DNA of 64,000 bases from DASRHT01 sp035293765 (GTDB taxonomy: Bacteria; Chloroflexota; Ktedonobacteria; Ktedonobacterales; Ktedonobacteraceae). Of the stretch, positions 33,526-42,464 are shown piece by piece. Every line of letters starts with the position of its first letter. Position 1 is the first letter of the stretch. The notes beneath the pieces are model-generated. The model worked only from the letters and a program-made list of their open reading frames with translations, did no database searches and was not told the origin of the DNA. The translations under genes and the position numbers were made by a program. The stretch is taken from NCBI GenBank assembly GCA_035293765.1, contig DATGMF010000052.1:34145-98144 (forward strand). The letters are read 5' to 3'.

Positions 33526-34695
33526 TCATTTGATGGGGAACATGCCGCTATTCTTAGCGATGATGGTCAGCATAATCTCATCGGCGCCGCCACCAATGGA
33601 GAGCAGGCGCGAATCGCGGAAGTAGCGCGCAATGGGATACTCTTCTACATAGCCCATGCCACCGTGGAACTGCACGCAGGTATCGGCAACCTCGCGCGCG
33701 AGACGGCCCGCTTTCAGTTTCGCCATCGATACCTCCAGCGTGGCATCCATCCCCGCAAGCATCATGCGCGTGCAATGGTAGGTGAGCTGGCGCAGCAGTT
33801 CAATCTCGGTCAGCAGTTCGCCCAGCTTGAAGTGTATCCATTGATTGGCAATTAGCGGCTTGCCGAAGGCGTGGCGTTCTTTACAGTATTTGATCGTAAT
33901 CTCGATAGCCTTCTCCGCGCCCGCCAGACCCGTAACCGCGCCGATCAATCGCTCTTTCTGGAATTGCTGCATCTGCAAGATAAAGCCCATCCCCTCTTCG
34001 CCGATGCGGAAGGATTTGGGCACGCGCACATTATCGAAATTGAGGATGCCGGTATCGCTGCTATGGTTGCCGAGCTTTTCGAGCTTGCGGCTGACGCTGA
34101 AGCCGGGGGTATCGGTGGGGACGACAATTAATGACATGCCCTTGTAGCCTGTGCCGGGGCTGGTGCGAGCGAGCAGGACCAGGAAATCGGCCTGCGTGCT
34201 ATTCGTAATCCACATCTTGGTCCCGTTAATCACGTACATATCGCCATCAGATTCCGCACGCGTGCGGATCGAGGCGACATCAGAGCCCGCGTCAGGCTCG
34301 CTTACCGCGATAGAAGCAACCATGTCGCCAGCAATAGCGGGAGCCAGGAAGCGCCGCTTCAACTCGTCAGAGCCATGCTGCGCCAGGGCGGGAGTCGCCA
34401 TATCGGTATGGACGCTGATCCCCATCGGCACACCGCCGCATGGCAGCCGACCCAGCTCTTCATGCAAAATCACATTGTACCAGTAGTCCAGGTTGGAACC
34501 GCCGTACTCTTCTGGATAGGAAAGGCCAAGCAACCCGAGATCGCCCATTTGCTTAAACAGGGTGTGGGCGGGAAAGATGCCATCGGCCTCCCATTGGTCA
34601 ACATGAGGTTCAATCTCTCTTTCGGCAAACTGGCGCACCAGTTGACGAAACATAGTATGCTCTTCATTGAAATAGATTGACGATGAGTTTGCCAT
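33526..34695 (-). CDS. Acyl-CoA dehydrogenase
   Basis: The protein has 389 residues, the family's normal length; AGGAG precedes the ATG. Signature blocks: ASIAVSEPDAGSDVASIRT (substrate/FAD binding), KMWITNSTQADFLVLLART, CKERHAFGKPLIANQWI, and CVQFHGGMGYVEEYPIARYFRD near the C terminus. It is a flavoprotein that introduces an alpha-beta double bond into acyl-CoA during fatty or branched-chain acid breakdown. It is first in a run with the SDR and amidase genes on the same strand. Confidence 0.93.
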   Translation of the reverse strand: MANSSSIYFNEEHTMFRQLVRQFAEREIEPHVDQWEADGIFPAHTLFKQMGDLGLLGLSYPEEYGGSNLDYWYNVILHEELGRLPCGGVPMGISVHTDMATPALAQHGSDELKRRFLAPAIAGDMVASIAVSEPDAGSDVASIRTRAESDGDMYVINGTKMWITNSTQADFLVLLARTSPGTGYKGMSLIVVPTDTPGFSVSRKLEKLGNHSSDTGILNFDNVRVPKSFRIGEEGMGFILQMQQFQKERLIGAVTGLAGAEKAIEITIKYCKERHAFGKPLIANQWIHFKLGELLTEIELLRQLTYHCTRMMLAGMDATLEVSMAKLKAGRLAREVADTCVQFHGGMGYVEEYPIARYFRDSRLLSIGGGADEIMLTIIAKNSGMFPIK

Positions 34696-34996
34696 GCGAT
34701 ACTCCTATCTGCCGTCAGTCGCTATAGTTGCATTACACCCGTAACACAACCATACAACGAATACGGCAGATAGAGCAAGCCCTTCCTCACAACCGAATCG
34801 AACCCCTCGTAGGGACCCGGTTTACCGCGTCCGCTTCAGCGCCCTTCCTCGCCCTGGCATCAACGTGGCTCCAACAACGACACCGTTGAGAGACGCAGCC
34901 AATATGCTCCTCGACCCCAACGAGCGTGATTGTTTCGCGACACCTCCTGAGAGAGGGGACGAACAGGCGATCAATCGGACGCGGTAAACCGGGTCC
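34696..34996. other. Intergenic stretch occupied mainly by an A-type repeat pair
   Basis: About 300 nt between two minus-strand genes. Its inner part is the A-type inverted pair 34809-35000; the rest (34696-34808) should hold the promoter of the acyl-CoA dehydrogenase gene, but no clear boxes are seen. Confidence 0.5.
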
Positions 34997-35000
34997 CTAC
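34809..35000. repeat. A-type repeat pair with perfect 25 bp arms
   Basis: Arms 34809-34833 (GTAGGGACCCGGTTTACCGC then GTCCG) and 34976-35000 are exact inverted copies. The right arm includes the stop codon of the methyltransferase gene (complement of CTA at 34997-34999). Confidence 0.85.
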
Positions 35001-35896
35001 AACGGGTTTGATTTGTTCTCAGGGAGAGAGGGCTTGACGCCCCATATCGATAGCCAGTACCAGATACCACAAAAGCCGTCCACGAGCATTGCAATGGTAA
35101 AATCGCGGTAGAGCTTATCAAACTCTTCTTCCGTCAGCACCTCCGCTTCCAGCAGAAACGGTTTCAATAGTTGCAGTTCAACCGTGAAATTATCATAACA
35201 GCCCTCGTAAGCTTCCGCGCCTTTAGCATAGTCGATGGCGTACGCTTTATGCTGAATATTCCGATAACCGGCCTGACGCAGAAAGGGACCGAGGAGCGGC
35301 GTAATAGCTACAGGCGACTCATCATTGATGAGCGTATAGCCATCGGCCTGATGCTTCACCCGCGCCAACAGCGCGCCCACTCTCTCACAAATACCACTAT
35401 TGGTGATGGGCGTCTCCGCTTCCAACAGGTAAAGCACCCCTCCCGGACGCAAGATGCGCATACAGTCTTGCAGGAGCGCAGGCCAGGCGCTGGTGGGCAT
35501 AGAGGAACTCATACAATGGGCATTGACAACGTCAAACGTGTTATCAGGAAAATCTAGATGCTTTAAGACATCCATAGTCCTGAAATGTGCGTTCTGCAAT
35601 CCTTGTGAATGAGCTAGAGCAGAGGCATACTTTATCATTGCCGGATTCATATCGACGCCTATGACCTCAACTTTAGGATGCTCAAATGCTACATCGAGCG
35701 TCCATCCCCCGGGTCCACAGGCTATATTCAGCACATAGTGGATAGCGGTCGTATCGTTGTACCCTGGGAACAACACTTCCCTGGTGCGAGCGAGTATAGC
35801 ATGCAAATCAATGAGACGGGCCATTTCCGTCACATTATTATCAATAATAGTACTGGGGGTCTCTGACGATTCTGGAGAACGATTATTCTGTACCAT
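34997..35896 (-). CDS. Class I SAM-dependent methyltransferase
   Basis: The protein has 299 residues from ATG 35896, preceded by AGGAGAGAGG; the longer open frame to 35974 is rejected. SAM motif I is VLNIACGPGGWTLDVAFEHP (about 65-84), motif II is VEVIGVDMNPAMI, then MDVLKHLDFPDNTFDVVNAH and MRILRPGGVLYLLE. These are typical of the ubiE/type 11 clade. The substrate is unknown. The final codons TTG-TAG fall on the edge of the A-type repeat, so the repeat supplies the stop. Confidence 0.85.
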   Translation of the reverse strand: MVQNNRSPESSETPSTIIDNNVTEMARLIDLHAILARTREVLFPGYNDTTAIHYVLNIACGPGGWTLDVAFEHPKVEVIGVDMNPAMIKYASALAHSQGLQNAHFRTMDVLKHLDFPDNTFDVVNAHCMSSSMPTSAWPALLQDCMRILRPGGVLYLLEAETPITNSGICERVGALLARVKHQADGYTLINDESPVAITPLLGPFLRQAGYRNIQHKAYAIDYAKGAEAYEGCYDNFTVELQLLKPFLLEAEVLTEEEFDKLYRDFTIAMLVDGFCGIWYWLSIWGVKPSLPENKSNPL

Positions 35897-36062
35897 ACAC
35901 CTCTCTCCTACCCTACAAGTGCAAAACATCCAAATAAAATACGTTTTCAGACAACATTTTACTGAAAAAACCATAAAAACACATCGTTAAAAAGAACGTA
36001 TTTTTGGTATTACCGCATCTGTAGCACATTATGGCGCTACGTTAAAACGAACGGGTTGACAC

Positions 36063-36092
36063 GTAGGGGCAATCCCTCGCGGTTGCCCCTAC
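36063..36092. repeat. Short B-type palindrome
   Basis: GTAGGGGCAA and TTGCCCCTAC form 10 bp arms around TCCCTCGCGG. It lies in the 260 nt gap between the methyltransferase and nth genes. Confidence 0.7.
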
Positions 36093-36156
36093 AAGAAAGG
36101 GGTACATCTCAGGCGCATCTTAAAGCCACAATGGTAGGGGCGCTGTAGAGGCAAAC

Positions 36157-36831
36157 CTATGGCGCTTTAAAGGCGGATGGGCAGAGCCGTGCCAATGTGC
36201 AATCGGCGCAGCGGGGCTTGCGCGCATCGCAGACCGCGCGCCCGTGATAGATGGTGCGGTGCGCAAAACTCAACCATTGCTCGCGCGGGACCAGCCCCAT
36301 CAACTCCTGCTCAACCTTCACCGGATCTTCATGCTGCGTCCAGCCAAAGCGCCGGACCAGGCGGCCAACGTGCGTATCCACGATTACGCCCTCGGTCACG
36401 CCAAAAGCATTGCTCAGGATGACATTGGCTGTTTTGCGCGCCACCCCTGGAATTTTCACCATCTCCGCCATTGTGCGCGGCACCTCCCCGTTATGATGGG
36501 TGAGAATATACTGGCAGGCTGCGCGGATATTCTTCGCTTTATTGCGATAAAAGGTGATTTTTTGAATATCCTGCTCAAATTCTTCCTGGCTCGCCGTGGC
36601 ATAATCCTCGACGCTGCGGTACTTGCGAAATAGCGCGCCGGTCACGCTATTGACGCGCGCATCGGTACACTGCGCCGCAAGCTGCGTGGCAACGAGCAGT
36701 TCCAGAGGCGTGGAGAAATTAAGATCGTATTTCGCGGCGGGATAGAGACGCTCCAGTTCTGCTATAATCCCCTGCACTTGCTCCGGCGACTTAGGAACTG
36801 CGGCATTTGTAGACGATACCTGGTCCATCAT
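36157..36831 (-). CDS. nth: Endonuclease III (DNA glycosylase/AP lyase)
   Basis: The protein has 224 residues, the normal size. The helix-hairpin-helix MVKIPGVARKTANVILSNAF carries the catalytic lysine, and VIVDTHVGRLVRRFGW carries the catalytic aspartate. The C-terminal 4Fe-4S loop has C-x6-C-x2-C-x5-C in CDARKPRCADCTLARLC. It removes oxidised pyrimidines from DNA. Its ATG overlaps the stop of the MBL-fold gene by 4 nt (ATGA), so it is probably translationally coupled. Confidence 0.95.
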   Translation of the reverse strand: MMDQVSSTNAAVPKSPEQVQGIIAELERLYPAAKYDLNFSTPLELLVATQLAAQCTDARVNSVTGALFRKYRSVEDYATASQEEFEQDIQKITFYRNKAKNIRAACQYILTHHNGEVPRTMAEMVKIPGVARKTANVILSNAFGVTEGVIVDTHVGRLVRRFGWTQHEDPVKVEQELMGLVPREQWLSFAHRTIYHGRAVCDARKPRCADCTLARLCPSAFKAP

Positions 36832-37643
36832 TTTCTCTCCTCCAAAGCCCGAATATATCTATCAACCGACCTGATGACTACGTTGCTGGCATCAGGAGCT
36901 ACTATTCTATCAAACCATCCTCCATACAAACGCTCAAACTGATAGGGAGCGATGGTATCGCGTATTCTGGCAACTTCTGCCGCTGGCAAGGGTATAATAT
37001 TCGGATAACTATACATAAAGCTTACCCAGTTGCGGTCCGCCACGACCTGGATCGTATCGCCCGTCAGCAACAACCCCTTGCCATCAGCTCCGTCTGCCCA
37101 GTGCAGCACTGTGCTGCCGGAAAAGTGACCGCCCAGACGCACGAGAGTAACGGCATTCAGCAAGGATAATGTCTCGCCCGACCAGAACTTGATCCGGCTA
37201 TCCGGCCTCATCACCCACTGGCGATCTGCCTCATGCAGGTAAATTGGCGCATCAAAACGTTCGGCCCATTCGACCATCGAACTGTAGAAATGCGGATGGG
37301 AGATGGCGATAGCGTCTATTCCCCCTAACTTCCTTACCTCTTCCACCGTATCATCGTCGAGATAGCTGATGCAATCCCAGAGCACATTCCCTTGCCCCGT
37401 TTGTACCAGCAGCGCCCGTTGCCCAATGGCGAAGGAGGGCTCCGTCCCTATGCCAATCAGGTGCGACTCGTGCTCTTTCACCTTGTTATGATAACCTTCC
37501 GCCTTCATCAAGGCCAGTGTTGTCCACTGCTGCCCACGATAGCCAATATACTGGCGCTCATCGCTGCAAATCGGACATGCTTGCGGACGCGCCTGGCTGG
37601 CTGCGAACTGGACGCCGCAGGTCACACAAATCCAGTTTTCCAT
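36828..37643 (-). CDS. MBL-fold hydrolase with N-terminal rubredoxin-like zinc ribbon
   Basis: The protein has 271 residues from ATG 37643 (GGGAAGAGG upstream). Residues 1-35 have two CxxC pairs (CVTCGVQF and CPICSDE), a rubredoxin-like or zinc knuckle. The MBL domain follows, with AISHPHFYSSM at about 145 in place of the canonical HxHxDH, then LGGHFSGSTVLHW and LLTGDTIQVV. The missing Asp-His pair suggests an altered metal site. The gene is sandwiched between nitronate monooxygenase (40 nt upstream) and nth (4 nt overlap). The substrate is unknown. Confidence 0.8.
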   Translation of the reverse strand: MENWICVTCGVQFAASQARPQACPICSDERQYIGYRGQQWTTLALMKAEGYHNKVKEHESHLIGIGTEPSFAIGQRALLVQTGQGNVLWDCISYLDDDTVEEVRKLGGIDAIAISHPHFYSSMVEWAERFDAPIYLHEADRQWVMRPDSRIKFWSGETLSLLNAVTLVRLGGHFSGSTVLHWADGADGKGLLLTGDTIQVVADRNWVSFMYSYPNIIPLPAAEVARIRDTIAPYQFERLYGGWFDRIVAPDASNVVIRSVDRYIRALEERK

Positions 37644-37683
37644 GAAAGCCTCTTCCCAAATAATCTTGCTAATCAAAAATCTA

Positions 37684-38643
37684 TTATACGCTCCTCCGTG
37701 TCAGCAGTTGTTCCGCTTCGCTCACAATGCGCTGCACAATAACGACGGCTGGCTCTATCGCCTGGATCAGGCCAGAGGCCACGCCCGCACTAACGCCTGC
37801 CATGCGGGTATCACCCCGTTGCTCTGCCTCTCTTAGCTGCGCTCGCAAGGCCCGGCGCTGTGCGAAAAGCTCGGCATCGCGTCCCTGCCACTGCTCAATA
37901 TACGCGTTGCGCAGCATACGATCCGCAATGCCGGAAGGGAATGGCTGGTTATAGATGAGGTCGTAGACATTAGTGCGTATGGTATCGTCAGTTCCTGCCG
38001 CGACCACCGCCTGCTTTTCCCATTCGTGTCCGGCCCATTCCTTGCTGGCGACGAAGCGCGTGCCAATCCAGGCTCCCTCAGCCCCCAGCATTAAAACGGC
38101 AGCCAGACCGCGCCCATCGGCGATTCCGCCTGCCGCGACCACGGGAATCGGGGCCACCGCATCAACAACGGCAGGCACAAGGGAAAGCGTGCCGATACTG
38201 CCACTATGGCCCCCCGCTTCAGTCCCCTGCGCAATCACCAGATCCACGCCCGCCTGCGCTGCTATACGTGCCTGAGCGACCGTCTGCACCTGGTTAAAGA
38301 GCAGCACCCCGGCATCATGAGCGCGTTTAACATAGGGCGTCGGATCGGCAAAAGAGTGATTAATGGCGGTCACACGCTCCTCTATTGCGACCTGGAACAG
38401 CTCGTCAACATTGGGGAAGGATGAGATAAAACCAACGCCAAAGGGTCGGTCGGTGTGTGAGCGCACCAGGCGAATCTGCTCCCGCAGCCACGCCGCTCCG
38501 CCCCGGCTGGTACCGCCGATCATGCCAAAACCGCCCGCAATAGAAACGGCAGCCGCTAATTCCGCCGTTGCCGTCCCTCCCATCGGCGCGTTCATAATGG
38601 GGTGATCAATGCCCAGTAGCTGGCATATGCGCGTATGTAACAT
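37684..38643 (-). CDS. Nitronate monooxygenase family flavoprotein
   Basis: The protein has 319 residues from ATG 38643, preceded by AGGAG; the open frame extends to 38799 but without support. TIM-barrel FMN motifs: LGIDHPIMNAPMGGTATAEL at the start, GGFGMIGGTSRGG, GVDLVIAQGTEAGGHSG with the conserved histidine, and PVVAAGGIADGRGLAAVLML for phosphate binding. It oxidises nitronates or propionate-3-nitronate; some relatives are enoyl reductases. It is first in a three-gene run with the MBL-fold and nth genes. Confidence 0.9.
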   Translation of the reverse strand: MLHTRICQLLGIDHPIMNAPMGGTATAELAAAVSIAGGFGMIGGTSRGGAAWLREQIRLVRSHTDRPFGVGFISSFPNVDELFQVAIEERVTAINHSFADPTPYVKRAHDAGVLLFNQVQTVAQARIAAQAGVDLVIAQGTEAGGHSGSIGTLSLVPAVVDAVAPIPVVAAGGIADGRGLAAVLMLGAEGAWIGTRFVASKEWAGHEWEKQAVVAAGTDDTIRTNVYDLIYNQPFPSGIADRMLRNAYIEQWQGRDAELFAQRRALRAQLREAEQRGDTRMAGVSAGVASGLIQAIEPAVVIVQRIVSEAEQLLTRRSV

Positions 38644-39012
38644 GAGCAGGCTCCTATTCGTGCTGTTCTCAATCGAAAGAGCGATGACGCCTTTATACTC
38701 AGCCGAAAACGCCGCTGGCGCGTCCACGCTGCGCGTCATCCGGCTGCAAGGAAGTTCTTCCAATTCTACCCTGTCTTGACGCCGGTTTGTCAAGACCATT
38801 TAATCGTAGGAGCAACTCCCACGATCTCCCACGATCTCCCACGATGAATCGGGGAGCCACGGAGCTACCGGTTGCTCCTACCGCGTGTAGTGCAGCTTTG
38901 TGACAATATTGTAACCACGCGCCAGTAGCGTGTGATACATCTGTGAGTCTGGTAGTGAAAACTCTAAGCAAAGAGCAGGGCCGTATTTTCCTCCTTGAAA
39001 GGAGTAGAGAAC
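38644..39012. other. Intergenic stretch with one B-type repeat
   Basis: A 369 nt gap between divergent genes. It contains the B-type repeat 38806-38881 and should hold promoters for both sides; no clear -35/-10 pair was picked out. Confidence 0.5.
38806..38881. repeat. B-type repeat with triplicated 10-mer
   Basis: GTAGGAGCAA and TTGCTCCTAC are the arms. Inside, CTCCCACGAT is repeated three times in tandem (38816-38845), followed by the usual GAATCGGGGAG and a duplicated GGAGC. Confidence 0.75.
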
Positions 39013-40146
39013 ATGACATCCCGTTTTACTATCGGCATAGAAGAAGAGTTTCAGATGGTGGACCGCCAGACACTTCAATTGTCTCCTCGTATTCAGACGA
39101 TTTTAGAGAAAGGGTATCCCGTCTTTGGCGAACAGATCAAGGCCGAGATGCTCCAGTCCACGGTGGAGCTTATTTCTGATATCCTGCCAAATGTCACCGC
39201 GGCCCGCCTGGAGATGCGGGATTTACGCTCAAAGCTGGCTCAGCTATTGGCAGAAGAGGGATTGGTTCTTATCAGCGCGGGAACACACCCTGCGGCGCAA
39301 TGGCAGCAGGAGGTACGGTCACCATATCCTCGCTATGCTGAACTGGATGAAGAGTTTCAGGATGTAGCGCGCTCCATTCTGATCTTTGGCCTGCATGTGC
39401 ATATCGGAGTCGAAAACCAGGAGATGGCCGTCATCTTGATGAACCAGCTCCGTACCTGGCTGCCGCACTTGCTCGCGCTCTCCACAAACTCACCGTTCTG
39501 GGCGGGACGGCTGACCGGGCTGAAATCATACCGCTCCGTTGTCTGGAAGCCCTTCCCACGCAGCGGCATCCCTGAAATATTCCCGACCTGGAGCGATTTC
39601 GACAATTATGTACAGAGCCTGATCAAAACGGGATGCATCGACAACGGCAAACGTATCTGGTGGGATATCAGACCCCACCCGTTTTTCAATACCGTCGAGT
39701 TTCGCATCTGCGACATGCCATCGACGCTCGAAGATACCATCGCTATCGCGGCTCTCTGCCAGGCGCTTGTCGCCAAGTTGAGCTGGATGTACAAACATGG
39801 CACCGAGGTCCATATGCTCTCCACCCACTTTATTGAGGAGAATAAGTGGCATGTGATGCGTCACGGCCTGGACGCCGAGATACTCGATTTTGTGCTGGGT
39901 CGCCGCCTGACTATGCGTCAGTCGCTGGACGAAACCCTTGATTTCGTTGATGACGTACTTGACGACCTGGGTAGCCGCCGAGAGATTAATAATATCCGCA
40001 TCTTGCTTGATGACCCCCACGGCACAGGTGCAGACCGCCAGATCGCCACCTACCGCCGCACAGGGAATATCAGGGATGTGATCGAGCTTTTAACGCAACA
40101 GACCATGAAAGACATCCCACAGGCAGAAGAAAAATCGCTCCTTTGA
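39013..40146 (+). CDS. Carboxylate-amine ligase / glutamate-cysteine ligase 2 family (YbdK-like)
   Basis: The protein has 377 residues from ATG 39013, with AAAGGAG upstream; a TTG at 38995 is in frame but overlaps that site. GIEEEFQMVD is the classic GCS2 start. HVHIGVENQEMAV, RSVVWKPFPRSGIPEIFP and WWDIRPHPFFNTVEFRICD are the conserved catalytic blocks. The family ligates glutamate to cysteine or other amines weakly and supports glutathione-like thiol chemistry. A Ggt gene elsewhere in the window is consistent with gamma-glutamyl metabolism, but the two genes are 20 kb apart. Confidence 0.9.
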   Translation: MTSRFTIGIEEEFQMVDRQTLQLSPRIQTILEKGYPVFGEQIKAEMLQSTVELISDILPNVTAARLEMRDLRSKLAQLLAEEGLVLISAGTHPAAQWQQEVRSPYPRYAELDEEFQDVARSILIFGLHVHIGVENQEMAVILMNQLRTWLPHLLALSTNSPFWAGRLTGLKSYRSVVWKPFPRSGIPEIFPTWSDFDNYVQSLIKTGCIDNGKRIWWDIRPHPFFNTVEFRICDMPSTLEDTIAIAALCQALVAKLSWMYKHGTEVHMLSTHFIEENKWHVMRHGLDAEILDFVLGRRLTMRQSLDETLDFVDDVLDDLGSRREINNIRILLDDPHGTGADRQIATYRRTGNIRDVIELLTQQTMKDIPQAEEKSLL

Positions 40147-40150
40147 TATT

Positions 40151-40200
40151 CCCAAACAAAAGGGGCGCTAACACGGCTGCCGGCTCCTCTTTTGTTTGGG
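40151..40200 (+). terminator. Candidate terminator hairpin
   Basis: Arms CCCAAACAAAAGGGG and CCTCTTTTGTTTGGG pair with one mismatch. There is no T run after the stem, so its strength is uncertain. Confidence 0.5.
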
Positions 40201-40343
40201 CATAGATGAGCCCTTTGCTTTTGGAATAAACGCACGAAAGATAAGTGTTCTTAACTTAAAGAGATATGCGGCCTGATTCTCCAAAGTGCCATAATGAAGC
40301 CGATTCACCGATCTGGTTGTTTCAGAGAAGGAGCTTAAAGATA

Positions 40344-41468
40344 ATGCAAACAGTGCCTCAGATTAATCGTGAGGACTCCTTTCCCGACAAAAACATACCA
40401 CCAACCCCCGATCTTTTTCGCCCATTCACGCTGCGCGGAGTGACGTTGCGCAACCGCATTATGGTCTCATCGATGTGCCAGTATTCTGCGGAAGACGGTT
40501 TTGCTGCCGATTGGCACCTCGTCCACCTGGGCAGTCGCGCCGTGGGAGGGGCCGCGCTGGTGATGGCTGAGGCGACCGCCGTTGAAAAACGAGGGCGCAT
40601 CTCACCACAGGACCTGGGCATTTATTATGACGAACATGTCCCGATGCTCGCACGCATCACCGCCTTTATCAAAGAACAGGGCGCAGCCCCAGGCATCCAG
40701 CTCGCGCACGCAGGCCGTAAAGCCAGCACGTACCGGCCCTGGAGCGGCAGCGGCGAACTTGCCGCCGATCAAGGTCGCTGGGAAACCATCGCCCCCAGCG
40801 CCGAGCGATTCTCTGCACAGTATCCCCTGCCAAAGGAGCTGACACACGGCGAGATTGCCGCTGTGGTGCAGCACTTCCAGGATGCCGCTAAACGCGCTCT
40901 ACAAGCAGGCTTCGAGGTGCTTGAAGTTCATGGCGCTCACGGCTATTTAATCCATGAATTTCTCTCACCACTCTCTAACCACCGGCAGGATCAATATGGC
41001 GGGACGCTGCTGAATCGCATGCGCTTCCTGCTTGAGACTGTTGACGCTATACGCGCGGTGATGCCAGAGGAGCTGCCGCTCTTCGTTCGCCTATCAGCCA
41101 GCGATTGGACGGAAGGCGGATTGACCATCAACGATACAGTGGAGATTGCACACACCTTGAAGCAACATGGCGTTGACCTGATTGACGCATCTTCCGGCGG
41201 CAATGTCGCCACCGCTAAGATACCCCTGGCTCCTGGCTACCAGGTACCATTTGCCGAGCAGATCCGGCGGGAAGCCGACATGCCAACCGCCGCCGTTGGC
41301 CTTATCACCCAGCCGCAACAGGCTAACGACATTATCCATAGCCAGCAAGCCGATCTTGTAGCCCTCGCACGCGAGTTATTGCGCGACCCGTACTGGCCCA
41401 TGCATGCAGCGCGCGATCTGGGCTATGACATGATATGGCCCTCTCAATATGTGCGGGCCAAACTCTAA
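40344..41468 (+). CDS. NADH:flavin oxidoreductase, Old Yellow Enzyme family (YqjM/NamA-like)
   Basis: The protein has 374 residues from ATG 40344 (GAAGGAG 10 nt upstream; the open frame reaches 40266). LFRPFTLRGVTLRNRIMVSS and MCQYSAEDGFAADWHLVHLG carry the YqjM-type cysteine. QLAHAGRKAS, EVHGAHGYLIHEFLSPLSNH and QYGGTLLNRMRF follow as substrate- and FMN-binding blocks. It reduces activated alkenes using NAD(P)H through FMN. A B-type repeat starts 10 nt after its stop. Confidence 0.93.
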   Translation: MQTVPQINREDSFPDKNIPPTPDLFRPFTLRGVTLRNRIMVSSMCQYSAEDGFAADWHLVHLGSRAVGGAALVMAEATAVEKRGRISPQDLGIYYDEHVPMLARITAFIKEQGAAPGIQLAHAGRKASTYRPWSGSGELAADQGRWETIAPSAERFSAQYPLPKELTHGEIAAVVQHFQDAAKRALQAGFEVLEVHGAHGYLIHEFLSPLSNHRQDQYGGTLLNRMRFLLETVDAIRAVMPEELPLFVRLSASDWTEGGLTINDTVEIAHTLKQHGVDLIDASSGGNVATAKIPLAPGYQVPFAEQIRREADMPTAAVGLITQPQQANDIIHSQQADLVALARELLRDPYWPMHAARDLGYDMIWPSQYVRAKL

Positions 41469-41478
41469 CGACGCGGCT

Positions 41479-41527
41479 GTAGGGGCAACTCCCACGATGA
41501 ATCGGGGAGCTACCGGTTGCCCCCTAC
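41479..41527. repeat. B-type repeat
   Basis: GTAGGGGCAACTCCCACGAT at the left and GTTGCCCCCTAC at the right surround the core GAATCGGGGAGCTACCG. It is located 10 nt after the OYE stop codon. Confidence 0.8.
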
Positions 41528-41604
41528 CGCCCGGTATCAACGGGATTGATACATCGTATCGTGCTCTATTGGATCGATCCTATCGCAATGCAGGAGGATA
41601 TCCC

Positions 41605-42372
41605 ATGTGCTTTGAATTTAACGCTGAACCCCCCATTTCGCCTCAGAGTGGCAGTGCGGCGCGCGGCGAAGAGATCGTGCTTGATTCCGCCGATGGCACC
41701 CGTTTCCTGGCCTATGCCGCACATACAGGCACACCGTCGAAAGCTGGCATTATCGTTTTACCGGATGTGCGCGGGCTATTTCATTTCTATAAAGAGCTGG
41801 CGCTTCGCTTCGCTGAAGCTGGCATCGAAGCCGTCGCCATCGACTATTTCGGGCGCACGGCTGGCCTGACGGATCGCGACCAGGACTTTGATTTCTGGCC
41901 TCATGTGATGGAGACGCGCCGCGAAACGCTGGACGCCGATATTGCTGCCGCGGTCGCTTATCTGCGCGGCCTGCCACACGCTCCGCAGTCGCTCTTTACC
42001 GTTGGCTTCTGCTTCGGCGGCTCCAACTCTTTCCTCCAGGCATCCAACAACCCGGGACTGGCCGGCGTGATTGGCTTCTATGGCGGACTCGCGGGGCCGA
42101 GCCGCAATGGCTCCCCCACCGCACTGGAGCGAGCTTGCGCATCCACCATTCCCGTGCTCGGCCTCTTCGGAGGTGCGGACCCGATGATTACCGCAGAGCA
42201 TGTGCAAAAGTTTGACGAGGAGCTCGACAAAGCTCACGTTGAACACGAAATTATCACTTATCCAGGCGCTCCCCACAGCTTCTTCGACCGCGCTCAGGCC
42301 GAATACGCTAAAGAGTCGGAGGATGCCTGGAAACGCATTCTTGGCTTCGTTGCAGCTCATACAAAAGCATAA
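41605..42372 (+). CDS. Dienelactone hydrolase family protein
   Basis: The protein has 255 residues from ATG 41605, preceded by CAGGAGGATA; the longer frame from 41449 overlaps the OYE gene and the repeat and is rejected. The catalytic triad is visible: Cys in FTVGFCFGGSNSF, Asp in GLFGGADPMI, and His in YPGAPHSFFDRA. IVLPDVRGLFHFYKELALRF is the conserved early block. It opens dienelactones or related esters in aromatic breakdown, or acts as a general carboxymethylenebutenolidase-like hydrolase. No ring-cleavage genes are nearby. Confidence 0.92.
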   Translation: MCFEFNAEPPISPQSGSAARGEEIVLDSADGTRFLAYAAHTGTPSKAGIIVLPDVRGLFHFYKELALRFAEAGIEAVAIDYFGRTAGLTDRDQDFDFWPHVMETRRETLDADIAAAVAYLRGLPHAPQSLFTVGFCFGGSNSFLQASNNPGLAGVIGFYGGLAGPSRNGSPTALERACASTIPVLGLFGGADPMITAEHVQKFDEELDKAHVEHEIITYPGAPHSFFDRAQAEYAKESEDAWKRILGFVAAHTKA

Positions 42373-42396
42373 ACACGTTATCTGACACGCTTAGCT

Positions 42397-42445
42397 TGCG
42401 CTACATTCTTCTTGAAGTATATATTCATACGAAGAATGTAGCGCA
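42397..42445 (+). terminator. Hairpin after the dienelactone hydrolase gene
   Basis: Perfect 15 bp arms 42397-42411 (TGCGCTACATTCTTC) and 42431-42445, followed by CCTTTTG. It may end the upstream transcript or act in the leader of the small membrane protein gene that starts 20 nt later. Confidence 0.6.
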
Positions 42446-42464
42446 CCTTTTGATGGAGGTTCTT

